From NCBI RefSeq assembly GCF_029433445.1, contig NZ_JAQTIC010000008.1, forward strand, positions 1 through 64,000: DNA of 64,000 bases, read 5' to 3'. Position 1 is the first letter of the stretch; each line of letters opens with the position of its first letter. Positions 52,852 to 61,111 of the stretch are shown here, one piece after another. A model generated the notes under the pieces. It was not told where the DNA came from and ran no database searches. It was given only the letters and a program-made list of their open reading frames with translations. The stretch comes from Lactobacillus sp. ESL0701. GTDB lineage: Bacteria; Bacillota; Bacilli; Lactobacillales; Lactobacillaceae. The position numbers and the translations under genes were made by a program.

Positions 52852-53737
52852 CAGTAATTTCCCCCTCGTCATCGTTTGCGTTACTCTGACTTACAGTCTT
52901 TTGTGCAGCACTCTTAAGCGGAATATTCTTGTAGTGTAAAATTGCAAGAGCTAAACCTAGCAATGCAACTGCCAGCATTGGCAAGCCGTTAAAGGTAGCA
53001 GTAAAGCTCTTGTTAGCTGCGGCAACACCAGTAGCTAACGTCTGGATACTACTGAACAAAACTGAGAACAATGTCGTAACCGTGAAGCCCAAAATTAAGT
53101 ATGCAGCATGCTTTTTAATCGGTAAGTACCGTAATAAGATTGCGAAACCTACAGCTGGCAATGTAGCACCGGCTACTGTCAGCCCATTACCTAACCAAAG
53201 CAAGTCACCATTCAAAGCATTAGCGATTGTTTGAACTAAGCCTTGACCAAAAGCTAAAGCAATAAATACAGGAACAGCACGAGATAATGACCATGGTAGA
53301 GCACCATACAAAACGTTACGTTCAACTGCCTTATAGTTAATGTGTTCTTCATCAATTAAGTGATCAATTCTGTGTGAAAAGTACGTGTTCGCAAATCTAG
53401 CCAAAACGTCCAACTCAACCATGATTGTCGCAACTGGAACGGCAATTGAAGAAATTGCCACTTGTGGACTCATGCCCTTAATGCTGACTGAGAAGGCAGT
53501 TGCTAAAACTGTACCAGTAGTCGCATCAATTCTTGAAGCCCCACCGAAGGTACCAACACCTAAAACCGTCAACTGCATTGAGGCACCAATAAATAGTCCT
53601 GCAGGTAAATTGCCCATGATTAATCCAGCAATTAACCCTGCACCAACAGGCGTATTCAATGATGAATAAATTTGTAATTCATCTAGAATTTCCAGGCCTG
53701 CGTATAAAGTAAGTAGTAATATTTGCCACCAAGCCAT
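52838..53737 (-). CDS. PTS mannose/galactosamine-family EIIC
   Basis: 299 residues, multiple membrane helices. ASMQLTVLGVGTFGGASRID (near 53-72) and AGLIAGLIMGNLPAGLFIG are typical EIIC substrate-pore segments. C-terminus is acidic (NANDDEGEITDDEL). Forms the sugar channel with EIID. Confidence 0.93.
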   Translation of the reverse strand: MAWWQILLLTLYAGLEILDELQIYSSLNTPVGAGLIAGLIMGNLPAGLFIGASMQLTVLGVGTFGGASRIDATTGTVLATAFSVSIKGMSPQVAISSIAVPVATIMVELDVLARFANTYFSHRIDHLIDEEHINYKAVERNVLYGALPWSLSRAVPVFIALAFGQGLVQTIANALNGDLLWLGNGLTVAGATLPAVGFAILLRYLPIKKHAAYLILGFTVTTLFSVLFSSIQTLATGVAAANKSFTATFNGLPMLAVALLGLALAILHYKNIPLKSAAQKTVSQSNANDDEGEITDDEL

Positions 53738-53748
53738 TTTTCTACCTC

Positions 53749-54237
53749 CTAATTCATCTTTTCATCAATTAACTTCAAGAAGTCATGTGCATCAACACTT
53801 GGATTTACCTGAGCAATTAACTTAACACCCTGATCGGCTATTTGCTTAAACAGTTTGGCATCTTCCTTATTGATGTTAACTTGCTTAGTTAATTCAGTTG
53901 TATCATCACGCTTAGACATATTACCAACATTAATCGTATCAAGCTTAATACCCAGATTAAGCAAATCCAAAAACTTTTCCGGTCTTTTAGCAACAAGAAA
54001 CAGTCTTTGCTTACCATAACGATTCTTTTGTAAATGATCTGCAGCAACTTCTACTGGCAAAACACTTAGCCTAGTTGTCATTGGTGTAGCCATTCTTAAG
54101 CCACTCTTTTGGATATCATCCTTTGCGGCAGCCTCATCAAGCACAATAATGCGCTCTACCTGCAGCTTAGGCGTCCACAGATTGGCAACTTGACCATGAA
54201 CTAATCGTTCATCAATTCTTGCACCCACAATATTCAT
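53749..54237 (-). CDS. PTS mannose/galactosamine-family EIIB
   Basis: 162 residues. Phosphorylated His14 in IDERLVHGQVANLW; continues with RIIVLDEAAAKDDIQK. First gene of the PTS operon, 11 nt before EIIC. Specificity is set mainly by the cluster: AgaS-like enzyme and GntR regulator upstream suggest a galactosamine-type or GalNAc-containing sugar. Confidence 0.93.
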   Translation of the reverse strand: MNIVGARIDERLVHGQVANLWTPKLQVERIIVLDEAAAKDDIQKSGLRMATPMTTRLSVLPVEVAADHLQKNRYGKQRLFLVAKRPEKFLDLLNLGIKLDTINVGNMSKRDDTTELTKQVNINKEDAKLFKQIADQGVKLIAQVNPSVDAHDFLKLIDEKMN

Positions 54238-54308
54238 ATATCTTCCTCCTATGTATGGTTAAGTTTCATAAACTGGAACCGATATCATAAATACACACAA
54301 AAATATCT

Positions 54309-54357
54309 ATAAAGCGCTTTCAGTGATTATAATAAGGTACCTACCACTCTTTGTCAA
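54309..54357 (-). promoter_or_regulatory. gad-like PTS promoter with cre and putative GntR operator
   Basis: Minus-strand TTGACA (plus 54352-54357), 17 nt, TATTAT (plus 54329-54334). TGGTAGGTACC lies in the spacer, resembling the motif before gntR. TGAAAGCGCTTTAT (plus 54309-54322), a cre, lies just downstream of the -10 where CcpA would block transcription. Confidence 0.75.
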
Positions 54358-54376
54358 TAAGATGTTTTCAAAATAA

Positions 54377-54413
54377 AAAATGATAGCTAACTAAGTAAGA
54401 AAGCCATCATTTT
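54377..54413 (-). terminator. terminator after agaS-like gene
   Basis: AAAATGATAGCT (54377-54388) / AGCCATCATTTT (54402-54413), one mismatch, with T tract on the minus strand. Confidence 0.75.
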
Positions 54414-54430
54414 AGTAAAAAGATTAATTA

Positions 54431-55600
54431 TTATTCTATAAATTTATGAATAGTGACACCCTTGACAACTCGATTAACTGTCCCGGTGGGAGACGGCGTA
54501 TCTGGCTTATTATTAACTTTAATTGAGGTTAATAAAGCGATAGTTTGACCAAACATAACATCAGGTAAAGCTAAATAAGCATCCGGTAATAATTTTTCAG
54601 CTTTAAAGGTAAAGGACTTACCCCCAAAGTTCTGTCCGTCTTTTTCTTGGCCAACTGCCATAACCAACGGAACAATATCATCACCCTTAATCTCGTTTAA
54701 GATATCAAGATCATATTGTCTGGTATATGAATCATTCGAAACATAGTCAAAAACAACTGTTTTACTGTCTAAAAAGGATTTAGGACCATGCCGCAATCCC
54801 ATTGATGTATCAAATAAAGCTGCTACTTCACCAGCGGTTAATTCCAAGATCTTTAGCCGTGTTTCTTCAGCCAAGCCACCTAGACTGCCACTACCGATAT
54901 ATACAATTCGATTAAAATCAGTGTCGACCAATGCCTGAATTTCTGGCTCACGCTCAATCACGCTCTTACCCATTTGAACAATTTTACCAATAATTTTTTC
55001 TTTACATTGGTCATCTAGAGTATCAAAAATCAATAGTGCCGTTAAACTCATACATGAAAATGAACCAGTCATTGCAAAACCGCGGTCCAAGGACTTTGCT
55101 GGTGTTAATACAACTAATCCTGATGGATCATCTTTTAAATCCTTAGCTAACTTACCTTCTGGAGCACAAGTGATGGCAATTTGGTATAAGTGCTTAACTA
55201 TTTTTTTAGCTAATTCAACCGTTGCAACCGACTCTGGTGAATCACCGCTACGTGCAAAAGAAACTAAAATAGTTGGCGTTTCTGTTTCAAGATAATCTCT
55301 AGGTGTCGAAACAATTTTAGTTGTATCGATGGCCTCAAAATTATACTTAGTACGATCACCATGTTGTTGTAAATACGGCATGATAGTGTTGCCAACATAA
55401 GCACTCGTACCTGCTCCAGTGAAAATCACTCGTATTTTGCCCCATTTTTGATTGATTTTATCTAAAAAAGCTTGAATTTCTGCTTTTTTTTCTTGATAAA
55501 TTGACCACGTTTCCTGCCATAATTGCGGTTGCTGCTGTATTTCACGTGTCGTAATTTGGGCACCAAGTTGCTCTAATTCCTCATTTGTTTTTGAAAACAT
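54431..55600 (-). CDS. agaS: SIS-domain sugar-phosphate deaminase/isomerase, AgaS-like
   Basis: 389 residues with tandem SIS domains. First: VIFTGAGTSAYVGNT and VSFARSGDSPES. Second: IVYIGSGSLGGLAEETRLKI and the AgaS-type SMGLRHGPKSFLDS. Length and the GLRHGPKSF motif match AgaS, which converts galactosamine-6-phosphate to tagatose-6-phosphate; LacD in this window would complete the route after phosphorylation. Upstream of the PTS operon, separated by a terminator and the PTS promoter. Confidence 0.87.
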   Translation of the reverse strand: MFSKTNEELEQLGAQITTREIQQQPQLWQETWSIYQEKKAEIQAFLDKINQKWGKIRVIFTGAGTSAYVGNTIMPYLQQHGDRTKYNFEAIDTTKIVSTPRDYLETETPTILVSFARSGDSPESVATVELAKKIVKHLYQIAITCAPEGKLAKDLKDDPSGLVVLTPAKSLDRGFAMTGSFSCMSLTALLIFDTLDDQCKEKIIGKIVQMGKSVIEREPEIQALVDTDFNRIVYIGSGSLGGLAEETRLKILELTAGEVAALFDTSMGLRHGPKSFLDSKTVVFDYVSNDSYTRQYDLDILNEIKGDDIVPLVMAVGQEKDGQNFGGKSFTFKAEKLLPDAYLALPDVMFGQTIALLTSIKVNNKPDTPSPTGTVNRVVKGVTIHKFIE

Positions 55601-55627
55601 CTCACTAATTCCTACCCTTCATTAAAC

Positions 55628-56344
55628 TTAAATTAAATGATTATACTGTCTTGAACGATAAATAAACTTATCACCACGAGCCAAAGAAATTGTAAACTCA
55701 ATAGGAACATTCTTATCATTAATAGTTTTTCGATAAATTTTCAAACTAGGAGCACCAGCCTTTTCTGCTAAGAGCTTACTCTCAGCAGCAGTTAGGCTTA
55801 CAGCCTGAACATCTTCAAAAGCCATAACACTAAGTTGATGATACTTGTTCTTTAATACACTATAAAGAGGCTCAACTTGTAAATCACTAAGCTTAATATC
55901 CGGAAAAAGGGGCTTCGGTAAATAAGTTGTACTTAAAATTCGCGGTTCATTATTAGCCAAACGAATACGCACTAATTTATATGTTTGCTCAATACTACTT
56001 AAATTTAACTGTTCCGCAATCTGCTTACTAGGTGTTACTAATTCCAAACTATAATTTTTAGTAGTTGCTTTTTGCCCCACACGTTTAGCTTCTTCTGAAA
56101 AAGAATACATCCCACCTATATTAGTCTGATTAAGATACATGCTTGACACAAAAGTACCTTTACCATGTAGACGATAGATTATTCCACGCTGCTCTAGGTC
56201 TTGCAAAGCTAACCTAATTGTATTTCGACTAACACTATACTCCATTAATAATTGTCGTTCACTAGGCAACTTGTCATTTGGTTTTAATTGGCTAATCCTT
56301 TTTTCTAAATCTGAAATTACCTGCCGATATAATGGTTTTTGCAT
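55628..56344 (-). CDS. GntR family regulator with UTRA domain, probable gad/aga regulator
   Basis: 238 residues from ATG at 56344, 9 nt after AAAGGAG; the ATG at 56353 is too close. Winged helix LPSERQLLMEYSVSRNTIRL (about 21-40), then the UTRA sugar-phosphate domain. Heads the agaS transcript, like the GntR regulator of the pneumococcal bgaC-gad locus. Promoter TTGCAA-17-TAGAAT at 56384-56412. Confidence 0.9.
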   Translation of the reverse strand: MQKPLYRQVISDLEKRISQLKPNDKLPSERQLLMEYSVSRNTIRLALQDLEQRGIIYRLHGKGTFVSSMYLNQTNIGGMYSFSEEAKRVGQKATTKNYSLELVTPSKQIAEQLNLSSIEQTYKLVRIRLANNEPRILSTTYLPKPLFPDIKLSDLQVEPLYSVLKNKYHQLSVMAFEDVQAVSLTAAESKLLAEKAGAPSLKIYRKTINDKNVPIEFTISLARGDKFIYRSRQYNHLI

Positions 56345-56362
56345 TGGCAGCATCTCCTTTAT

Positions 56363-56412
56363 AACTGGTTGATACCACTTAAAATTCTATCAAAGAAAGC
56401 GCTTGTTTGCAA
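56363..56412 (-). promoter_or_regulatory. promoter and operator of the gntR-agaS unit
   Basis: Minus-strand TTGCAA (plus 56407-56412), 17 nt, TAGAAT (plus 56384-56389), with an AAGCGCTTTC cre-like core in the spacer. TGGTATCAACCA (plus about 56366-56377) downstream of the -10 shares TGGTA...ACC with the PTS promoter. Confidence 0.6.
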
Positions 56413-56450
56413 TAATATTTTAATAGCTTTATTATTGGTTTCATAAATAA

Positions 56451-56477
56451 AAAAGAAGGCGAGTACTACCTTCTTTT
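56451..56477 (-). terminator. terminator of the lacTFEG operon
   Basis: AAAAGAAGG (56451-56459) / CCTTCTTTT (56469-56477) with a T run on the minus strand. Confidence 0.8.
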
Positions 56478-56492
56478 AATTAATATTCAATT

Positions 56493-57911
56493 TTATTTCA
56501 TAGTATCTGCCAGCGCTTTAAACCATAAAGCACTCTTTTTGATATATCGTTTTTGAGTATCGAAGTCAACATAAAATAAACCATAACGCTTATTATATCC
56601 GTTAGCCCATGAAAATTGATCTTGTAACGACCAAACAAAATATCCCTGAACATTTACACCCTCGTTTTTAGCTTTAAGGAGAGCATCAACATGCTGATCG
56701 ATAAAATCAATTCTTGGTTGATCATCAATAATCTGATTAGAACTGACAAACTGATCTTTATAACCTAATCCATTTTCAGTAACATAAATAGTTTTGCAAT
56801 TTGGATAATCTTTACTTACTCGTTTTAACATATCATAGAGACCTTTAGGAAAAATATTCCAATCCCAATCTGTAGTAGGTACCCCTGGCTTTTTTACTGT
56901 TTCACCAACACCTTTAAACTTAAACGAAGATGTACCTTTATCTCCAGTTCCATTAAAATGATTTTCACTTTCTCCATGATAGGCTTTAATAAACTGATTT
57001 TGATAATAATTTAAACCAAAAATATCATTCTGTGAAGCTGCTTTTTTTAAAATAGCTAAATCTCCGTCATGAATATCTAACTTGGCATTATTTAAACGCA
57101 AAATCTCATTGATTAAAGCCATCGTATCGTCAGAATAATAACCTAAAAATGTACCATCTAATAAAAATTTATTTAAAAATGCATCTTCTAACTTGGCAGC
57201 ATGTTTATCATCGTCAGAATCAGAAATAGGATAAACTGGTTGTAAAACATGAATTAAACCGATTCTTCCAGGTAATCCCATTTGCTTGTACAAATTAACT
57301 ACACGCGCATGTGCAAGTAATTCATTATGCTCAGCCTGAATTGCACTAGTAACATCGAAGTGATGATTAGGTGGAAAAGTCCCTGCAATGTATTGTGAGT
57401 AAGCAAGAGAAATTAATTCATTGATTGTGAACCAATTTTTAACTTCTTGAAACTCTTGAAAACAGAACTTCGCATAATCTACAAAATAATCAATATTTTT
57501 TCGATTAAGCCAATCACCATCATCAAATAATGTCTTAGGACTATCAAAATGATGAAGACTCACATATGGTTCTATCCCATTATCCAAACATTCTTTAAAT
57601 AATCGATGGTAATAATCTACACCCTTTTGATTAACCTGACCATAACCTTTAGGAAAAATTCTTGTCCAAGCAATCGAAACACGAATAGCATTTAAACCAT
57701 ACTTTTTAGCCAGTGCAATATCTTCGGGATAACGATTATAAAAATCACTGGCTGGATCAGGTGAAAATCTTCCTTGCTTTTTTAGATAATCATCCCACAT
57801 CGTCTTTCCCTTACCGTCAATCTGTGTACTACCTTCAACTTGATATGCAGCAGTATCTCCTCCCCAAACAAAGTCTTTAGGTAATTTCTGTACTTTATTT
57901 AATATTTCCAT
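56493..57911 (-). CDS. lacG: 6-phospho-beta-galactosidase-like GH1 enzyme
   Basis: 472 residues. GH1 start FVWGGDTAAYQVEGSTQIDG, acid/base Glu in NWFTINELISLAYS (NEL instead of the common NEP; LacG enzymes also vary here), nucleophile Glu in IYVTENGLGYKDQF, and the 6-phosphate pocket SWANGYNKRYGLFYVDF. VPTTDWDWNIFPKGLYD is close to Lactococcus LacG. Hydrolyses phosphorylated lactose-like sugars delivered by LacE/LacF. Last gene of the lacTFEG operon. Confidence 0.9.
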   Translation of the reverse strand: MEILNKVQKLPKDFVWGGDTAAYQVEGSTQIDGKGKTMWDDYLKKQGRFSPDPASDFYNRYPEDIALAKKYGLNAIRVSIAWTRIFPKGYGQVNQKGVDYYHRLFKECLDNGIEPYVSLHHFDSPKTLFDDGDWLNRKNIDYFVDYAKFCFQEFQEVKNWFTINELISLAYSQYIAGTFPPNHHFDVTSAIQAEHNELLAHARVVNLYKQMGLPGRIGLIHVLQPVYPISDSDDDKHAAKLEDAFLNKFLLDGTFLGYYSDDTMALINEILRLNNAKLDIHDGDLAILKKAASQNDIFGLNYYQNQFIKAYHGESENHFNGTGDKGTSSFKFKGVGETVKKPGVPTTDWDWNIFPKGLYDMLKRVSKDYPNCKTIYVTENGLGYKDQFVSSNQIIDDQPRIDFIDQHVDALLKAKNEGVNVQGYFVWSLQDQFSWANGYNKRYGLFYVDFDTQKRYIKKSALWFKALADTMK

Positions 57912-57934
57912 GAGTAAAATTCTCCTCTAATATT

Positions 57935-59659
57935 CTAATCTGAAATACTGGCAATAATTAAATCTAAACATTTGTCTGCATGTTGCGTCATATTAATGTA
58001 TTGTTTTCCAGTAGTAGTAATCATTTTGACATTATTCTGATCGCATTCCTTTTTAAGCTCGTCTTTCATTGCATTCATTTGGGGAGCTAGAATAACAATA
58101 TCCATGCCACTTAACAAATCATGATGAGAACCAAATGAAGTAGCAGCAACAGATAATGGTAATGTATTCTCAGTAGCTAATTTATTTAGTGCCTTAGCTA
58201 AGATTCCACTAGTACCACCACCTGCACATAAAACTAATACATTTAACTCTTTGCCATCCTTAGTTACTGATAAAGGTATTTTCCCTAAGGAAGACTCTGC
58301 ATCTGTTACATCTGATCTATTTTCAACTTCAGCTTTAGTCGAGGTTTGAATATGTTCTTTATTTGAAACACTTTGAGCTTCTTCATTACATTTTTGTATA
58401 TCGTAAGCCTTAAAAAATGGATAATACATTATTGTATCAACTACAAGCAGTAAAGCAGCTAAAATAATTGAACCAACTGAAAATCCGGTTCCCATAATTA
58501 AGCCTAATGTACCAGGCGTTGTCCATGGTAAATTATAAATAAAGCCAGGCATATGAAAAACATCAACAAAGATTTTAAAAAGCCAAACGTTTGCAATTGG
58601 CGTCAATAGAAACGGAATAAAGAAAACAGGATTCAAAATTAATGGTGCGCCAAAAAGAATTGGTTCATTAACACCAAATAATACAGGTATTGAAGCTGCT
58701 CGGCCAACGGCTTTCAGTTCTTTAGACTTGGCCCAAAAGGCAAACATCAATGTAATAACTAGTGTTGCACCAGTACCTCCAAGAGTGGCAACAAAGTATT
58801 GTGTACCTTGTGCTAAAATCTTATTAGCTCCAGCAATATTTCCACTCTTCCAAGCAGACAAATTTAATTCTACATTACTTAAATAAATAGCAGTTACAGC
58901 AGGTTCAACAATTGACGGTCCTTGAATACCAATAAACCAAAAGAATGCCATTGCACCATACACAATTGCTAAACCAAAATAACCATCAGCCGCTGTAAAT
59001 AATGGTGAGAGAATTTGAATAATCCATGCAGCTAAATTGGTACCAGTTAATGCTCTGAAAACAAGTGAAAATACCCAGAAAAATCCTGTACTAATTGCAA
59101 ATGGAATAATATTCTCAAATGCACTAGAAATATTTTGCGGCACTGCGTCAGGCAGCTTAATAGTAATATGATGTTTAAAGCAAATGTAATAGACATTCGG
59201 TACAATAAAAGCTACAAGAAATGCACAAATTAATCCCTTGGTACCAATCATTGAAATAGCAAAGTAAATATTATTTAACTTATCTGTTAATGTATCGACT
59301 GCTACCAAAATAAACGAAACCTGAGCAGTAAATTGAACACCAACTGTTGGAATTTGGGAAGTTTTTGGTAAATCCAAATTTAATGAGTCAGTCAAAGCCT
59401 TCGAAACCGATGAAGAAGCCATTAATGCTAATACTCCCATAGACATGTTATAAAACATATTAAGAGCGTTAGCTACTTTAACTGGCCAAGCAAAATGCCA
59501 AATAAGTGGTACATTTGCTACCAACAAGAATAAACTAGAAAAGATAATAATTGGCATTAAAGCAATAAAGCCATCCCTTATTGCTCGTAAATATTTATTA
59601 GCCGCTACTTTTTGAAAAAAAGGTTGTGCTTTTTCAATTTGCTTTATTAAAGCATTCAT
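57935..59659 (-). CDS. lacE: PTS lactose-family EIICB
   Basis: 574 residues. IIC first (about 20-410, FFWFIGIQGPSIVEPAVTAI and NEPILFGAPLILNP are hallmarks), a Ser/Glu-rich linker, then IIB (about 468-574) with active Cys in LNVLVLCAGGGTSGILAKAL. Imports lactose or a beta-galactoside as the 6-phosphate. A paralogue lies at the right edge. Confidence 0.93.
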   Translation of the reverse strand: MNALIKQIEKAQPFFQKVAANKYLRAIRDGFIALMPIIIFSSLFLLVANVPLIWHFAWPVKVANALNMFYNMSMGVLALMASSSVSKALTDSLNLDLPKTSQIPTVGVQFTAQVSFILVAVDTLTDKLNNIYFAISMIGTKGLICAFLVAFIVPNVYYICFKHHITIKLPDAVPQNISSAFENIIPFAISTGFFWVFSLVFRALTGTNLAAWIIQILSPLFTAADGYFGLAIVYGAMAFFWFIGIQGPSIVEPAVTAIYLSNVELNLSAWKSGNIAGANKILAQGTQYFVATLGGTGATLVITLMFAFWAKSKELKAVGRAASIPVLFGVNEPILFGAPLILNPVFFIPFLLTPIANVWLFKIFVDVFHMPGFIYNLPWTTPGTLGLIMGTGFSVGSIILAALLLVVDTIMYYPFFKAYDIQKCNEEAQSVSNKEHIQTSTKAEVENRSDVTDAESSLGKIPLSVTKDGKELNVLVLCAGGGTSGILAKALNKLATENTLPLSVAATSFGSHHDLLSGMDIVILAPQMNAMKDELKKECDQNNVKMITTTGKQYINMTQHADKCLDLIIASISD

Positions 59660-59676
59660 TTTAAATCTCCCTTTTA

Positions 59677-60033
59677 TTATTTACTACTCTTTAATTGATT
59701 CAATTCAATAAGAGTAGAATTATATTTTTCATACAAATCTATAAAGTATTTTGCTTCATCTCTTAACAACATCGTTGTCATTAAAGTATCTTGTCCATGT
59801 GACATGATAAAAGTCGTCTCCATTTCTTCACCACTTGCCTCTTTACTCATCAATTTGGTTTGCGAATTATGAGCATCATTGAGCGAAGTATCTGCACTTT
59901 TAACAAGTTCACGTGCTTTTTCAAAATTACCATTTCTTGCTTCATCTAACGCACTTATTAATGCTGTCTTAGCATCTCCTGCATATGCGACAATTTCAAA
60001 TCCTGCCATTGAGATTTCTTCTTTTGTAATCAT
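59677..60033 (-). CDS. lacF: PTS lactose-family EIIA
   Basis: 118 residues, three-helix bundle. GFEIVAYAGDAKTALISALD at the start, SLNDAHNSQTKLM, and active His79 in FIMSHGQDTLMTTMLL. Phosphorylates LacE. GGAGAAAA precedes ATG. The only lactose-type EIIA in the window. Confidence 0.95.
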   Translation of the reverse strand: MITKEEISMAGFEIVAYAGDAKTALISALDEARNGNFEKARELVKSADTSLNDAHNSQTKLMSKEASGEEMETTFIMSHGQDTLMTTMLLRDEAKYFIDLYEKYNSTLIELNQLKSSK

Positions 60034-60042
60034 TTTTTCTCC

Positions 60043-60897
60043 TTATTTGCTATTAATAATAATTTGATGAATATGAATAATAAAATACGTTTCTTCCGCA
60101 TCAGAAGGTTCGTAGTTGAATTCCTTTTTTAATGCCCTGAAAATTCTTTGAGTAATCGCATAGGATCGAGGATATGCTTTTATCATGTCAGCCTGTATTT
60201 TTTTATCAATTGAATCCTTGCTTTTAGGTGGATTTCTCATTCGATTAGCTAAATACTGTAAATGAACTAAAAATCTGCGAAAATTACTCCTATTTTCAGC
60301 TGCTTGAAACACACCATTATCATCCAAAATATTTATAATCATATTTATCATCTTTGAAGTATCAAATATTTCTTCTTCATTAATTAAATGATTAATGTTA
60401 TTTGGTACCTTACTATTAATAAAATGCAATGCTATACTTCTTACTTCTGATTGTGGAAATTTCACTTTAAGTTTTTCATTAATTAGTGAAACAGCATTTG
60501 CCGAAATTCTATATTCTAACGGATATTTTTGCTTAAAATCTGGAATTTCATTTTCCTGATAATTTTTATTGACAATTGCTTTATATGATCCTGCAATGTG
60601 CTCACTTAATGTTAAATAAATTGAATCATAAACTTTAAAATCATATTTTTGTTTGGCGTGTTTCACAATGTCAAATACTATTGAGATAATATCAACTGGA
60701 ATATTTCTAAAAAGATATAGATATGAATCTTTGTCATTTTTACCAGCAACATAAAAAATTTTTTGGATTTTATCAGAATCAATTTTCTTATTTTCACTCT
60801 TATTAAAGCCAATTCCCTTACCAAAAACCACGGCTTCTTTGCCACTTCTAGTATTGACTAAAACACTATTATTATTAAAAATTTTTTTAATCTTCAT
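60043..60897 (-). CDS. lacT: BglG family transcription antiterminator
   Basis: 284 residues from ATG at 60897 (GGGG 8 nt upstream). N-terminal RNA-binding CAT domain KIKKIFNNNSVLVNTRSGKE to about residue 58, then two PRDs with His in LSEHIAGSYKA, ALHFINSK, HLQYLANRM and IIHIHQII. Binds the RAT in its own leader and blocks the terminator when the sugar PTS is active; HPr-dependent phosphorylation of PRDs is usual. Confidence 0.92.
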   Translation of the reverse strand: MKIKKIFNNNSVLVNTRSGKEAVVFGKGIGFNKSENKKIDSDKIQKIFYVAGKNDKDSYLYLFRNIPVDIISIVFDIVKHAKQKYDFKVYDSIYLTLSEHIAGSYKAIVNKNYQENEIPDFKQKYPLEYRISANAVSLINEKLKVKFPQSEVRSIALHFINSKVPNNINHLINEEEIFDTSKMINMIINILDDNGVFQAAENRSNFRRFLVHLQYLANRMRNPPKSKDSIDKKIQADMIKAYPRSYAITQRIFRALKKEFNYEPSDAEETYFIIHIHQIIINSK

Positions 60898-60916
60898 TTT
60901 GCTCACCCCTTTTTTA

Positions 60917-61010
60917 GAAAAAAAGAGACTACTAGTTAACTGATAACCTGTTTCAACATAATTAATCAGTTAATTCTAGTAGTCTCGCCTAATTCAGTAG
61001 TAACAATCCA
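60917..61010 (-). promoter_or_regulatory. RAT antiterminator and terminator in the lacT leader
   Basis: Minus strand from 61010: GGATTGTTACTACTGAATTA followed by GGCGAGAC matches RAT elements of the BglG class. It overlaps the 5' arm of a long terminator hairpin (plus 60925-60986, arms GAGACTACTAG / CTAGTAGTCTC and TTAACTGAT / ATCAGTTAA) with a T8 run at 60917-60924. Confidence 0.85.
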
Positions 61011-61082
61011 CTTTAATATTAAATTTTATTTATAGCCGCAATAGGTGCACAAGCTCTGTATGCTACTTATCACCTATATAAC

Positions 61083-61111
61083 ATTATATGAAAGCGCAAT
61101 CAAAAATGCAA
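61083..61111 (-). promoter_or_regulatory. lacTFEG promoter with cre in the spacer
   Basis: Minus-strand TTGCAT (plus 61106-61111), 17 nt, TATAAT (plus 61083-61088). TGAAAGCGCAATCA (61089-61102), a cre with one mismatch, fills the spacer. Confidence 0.78.
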
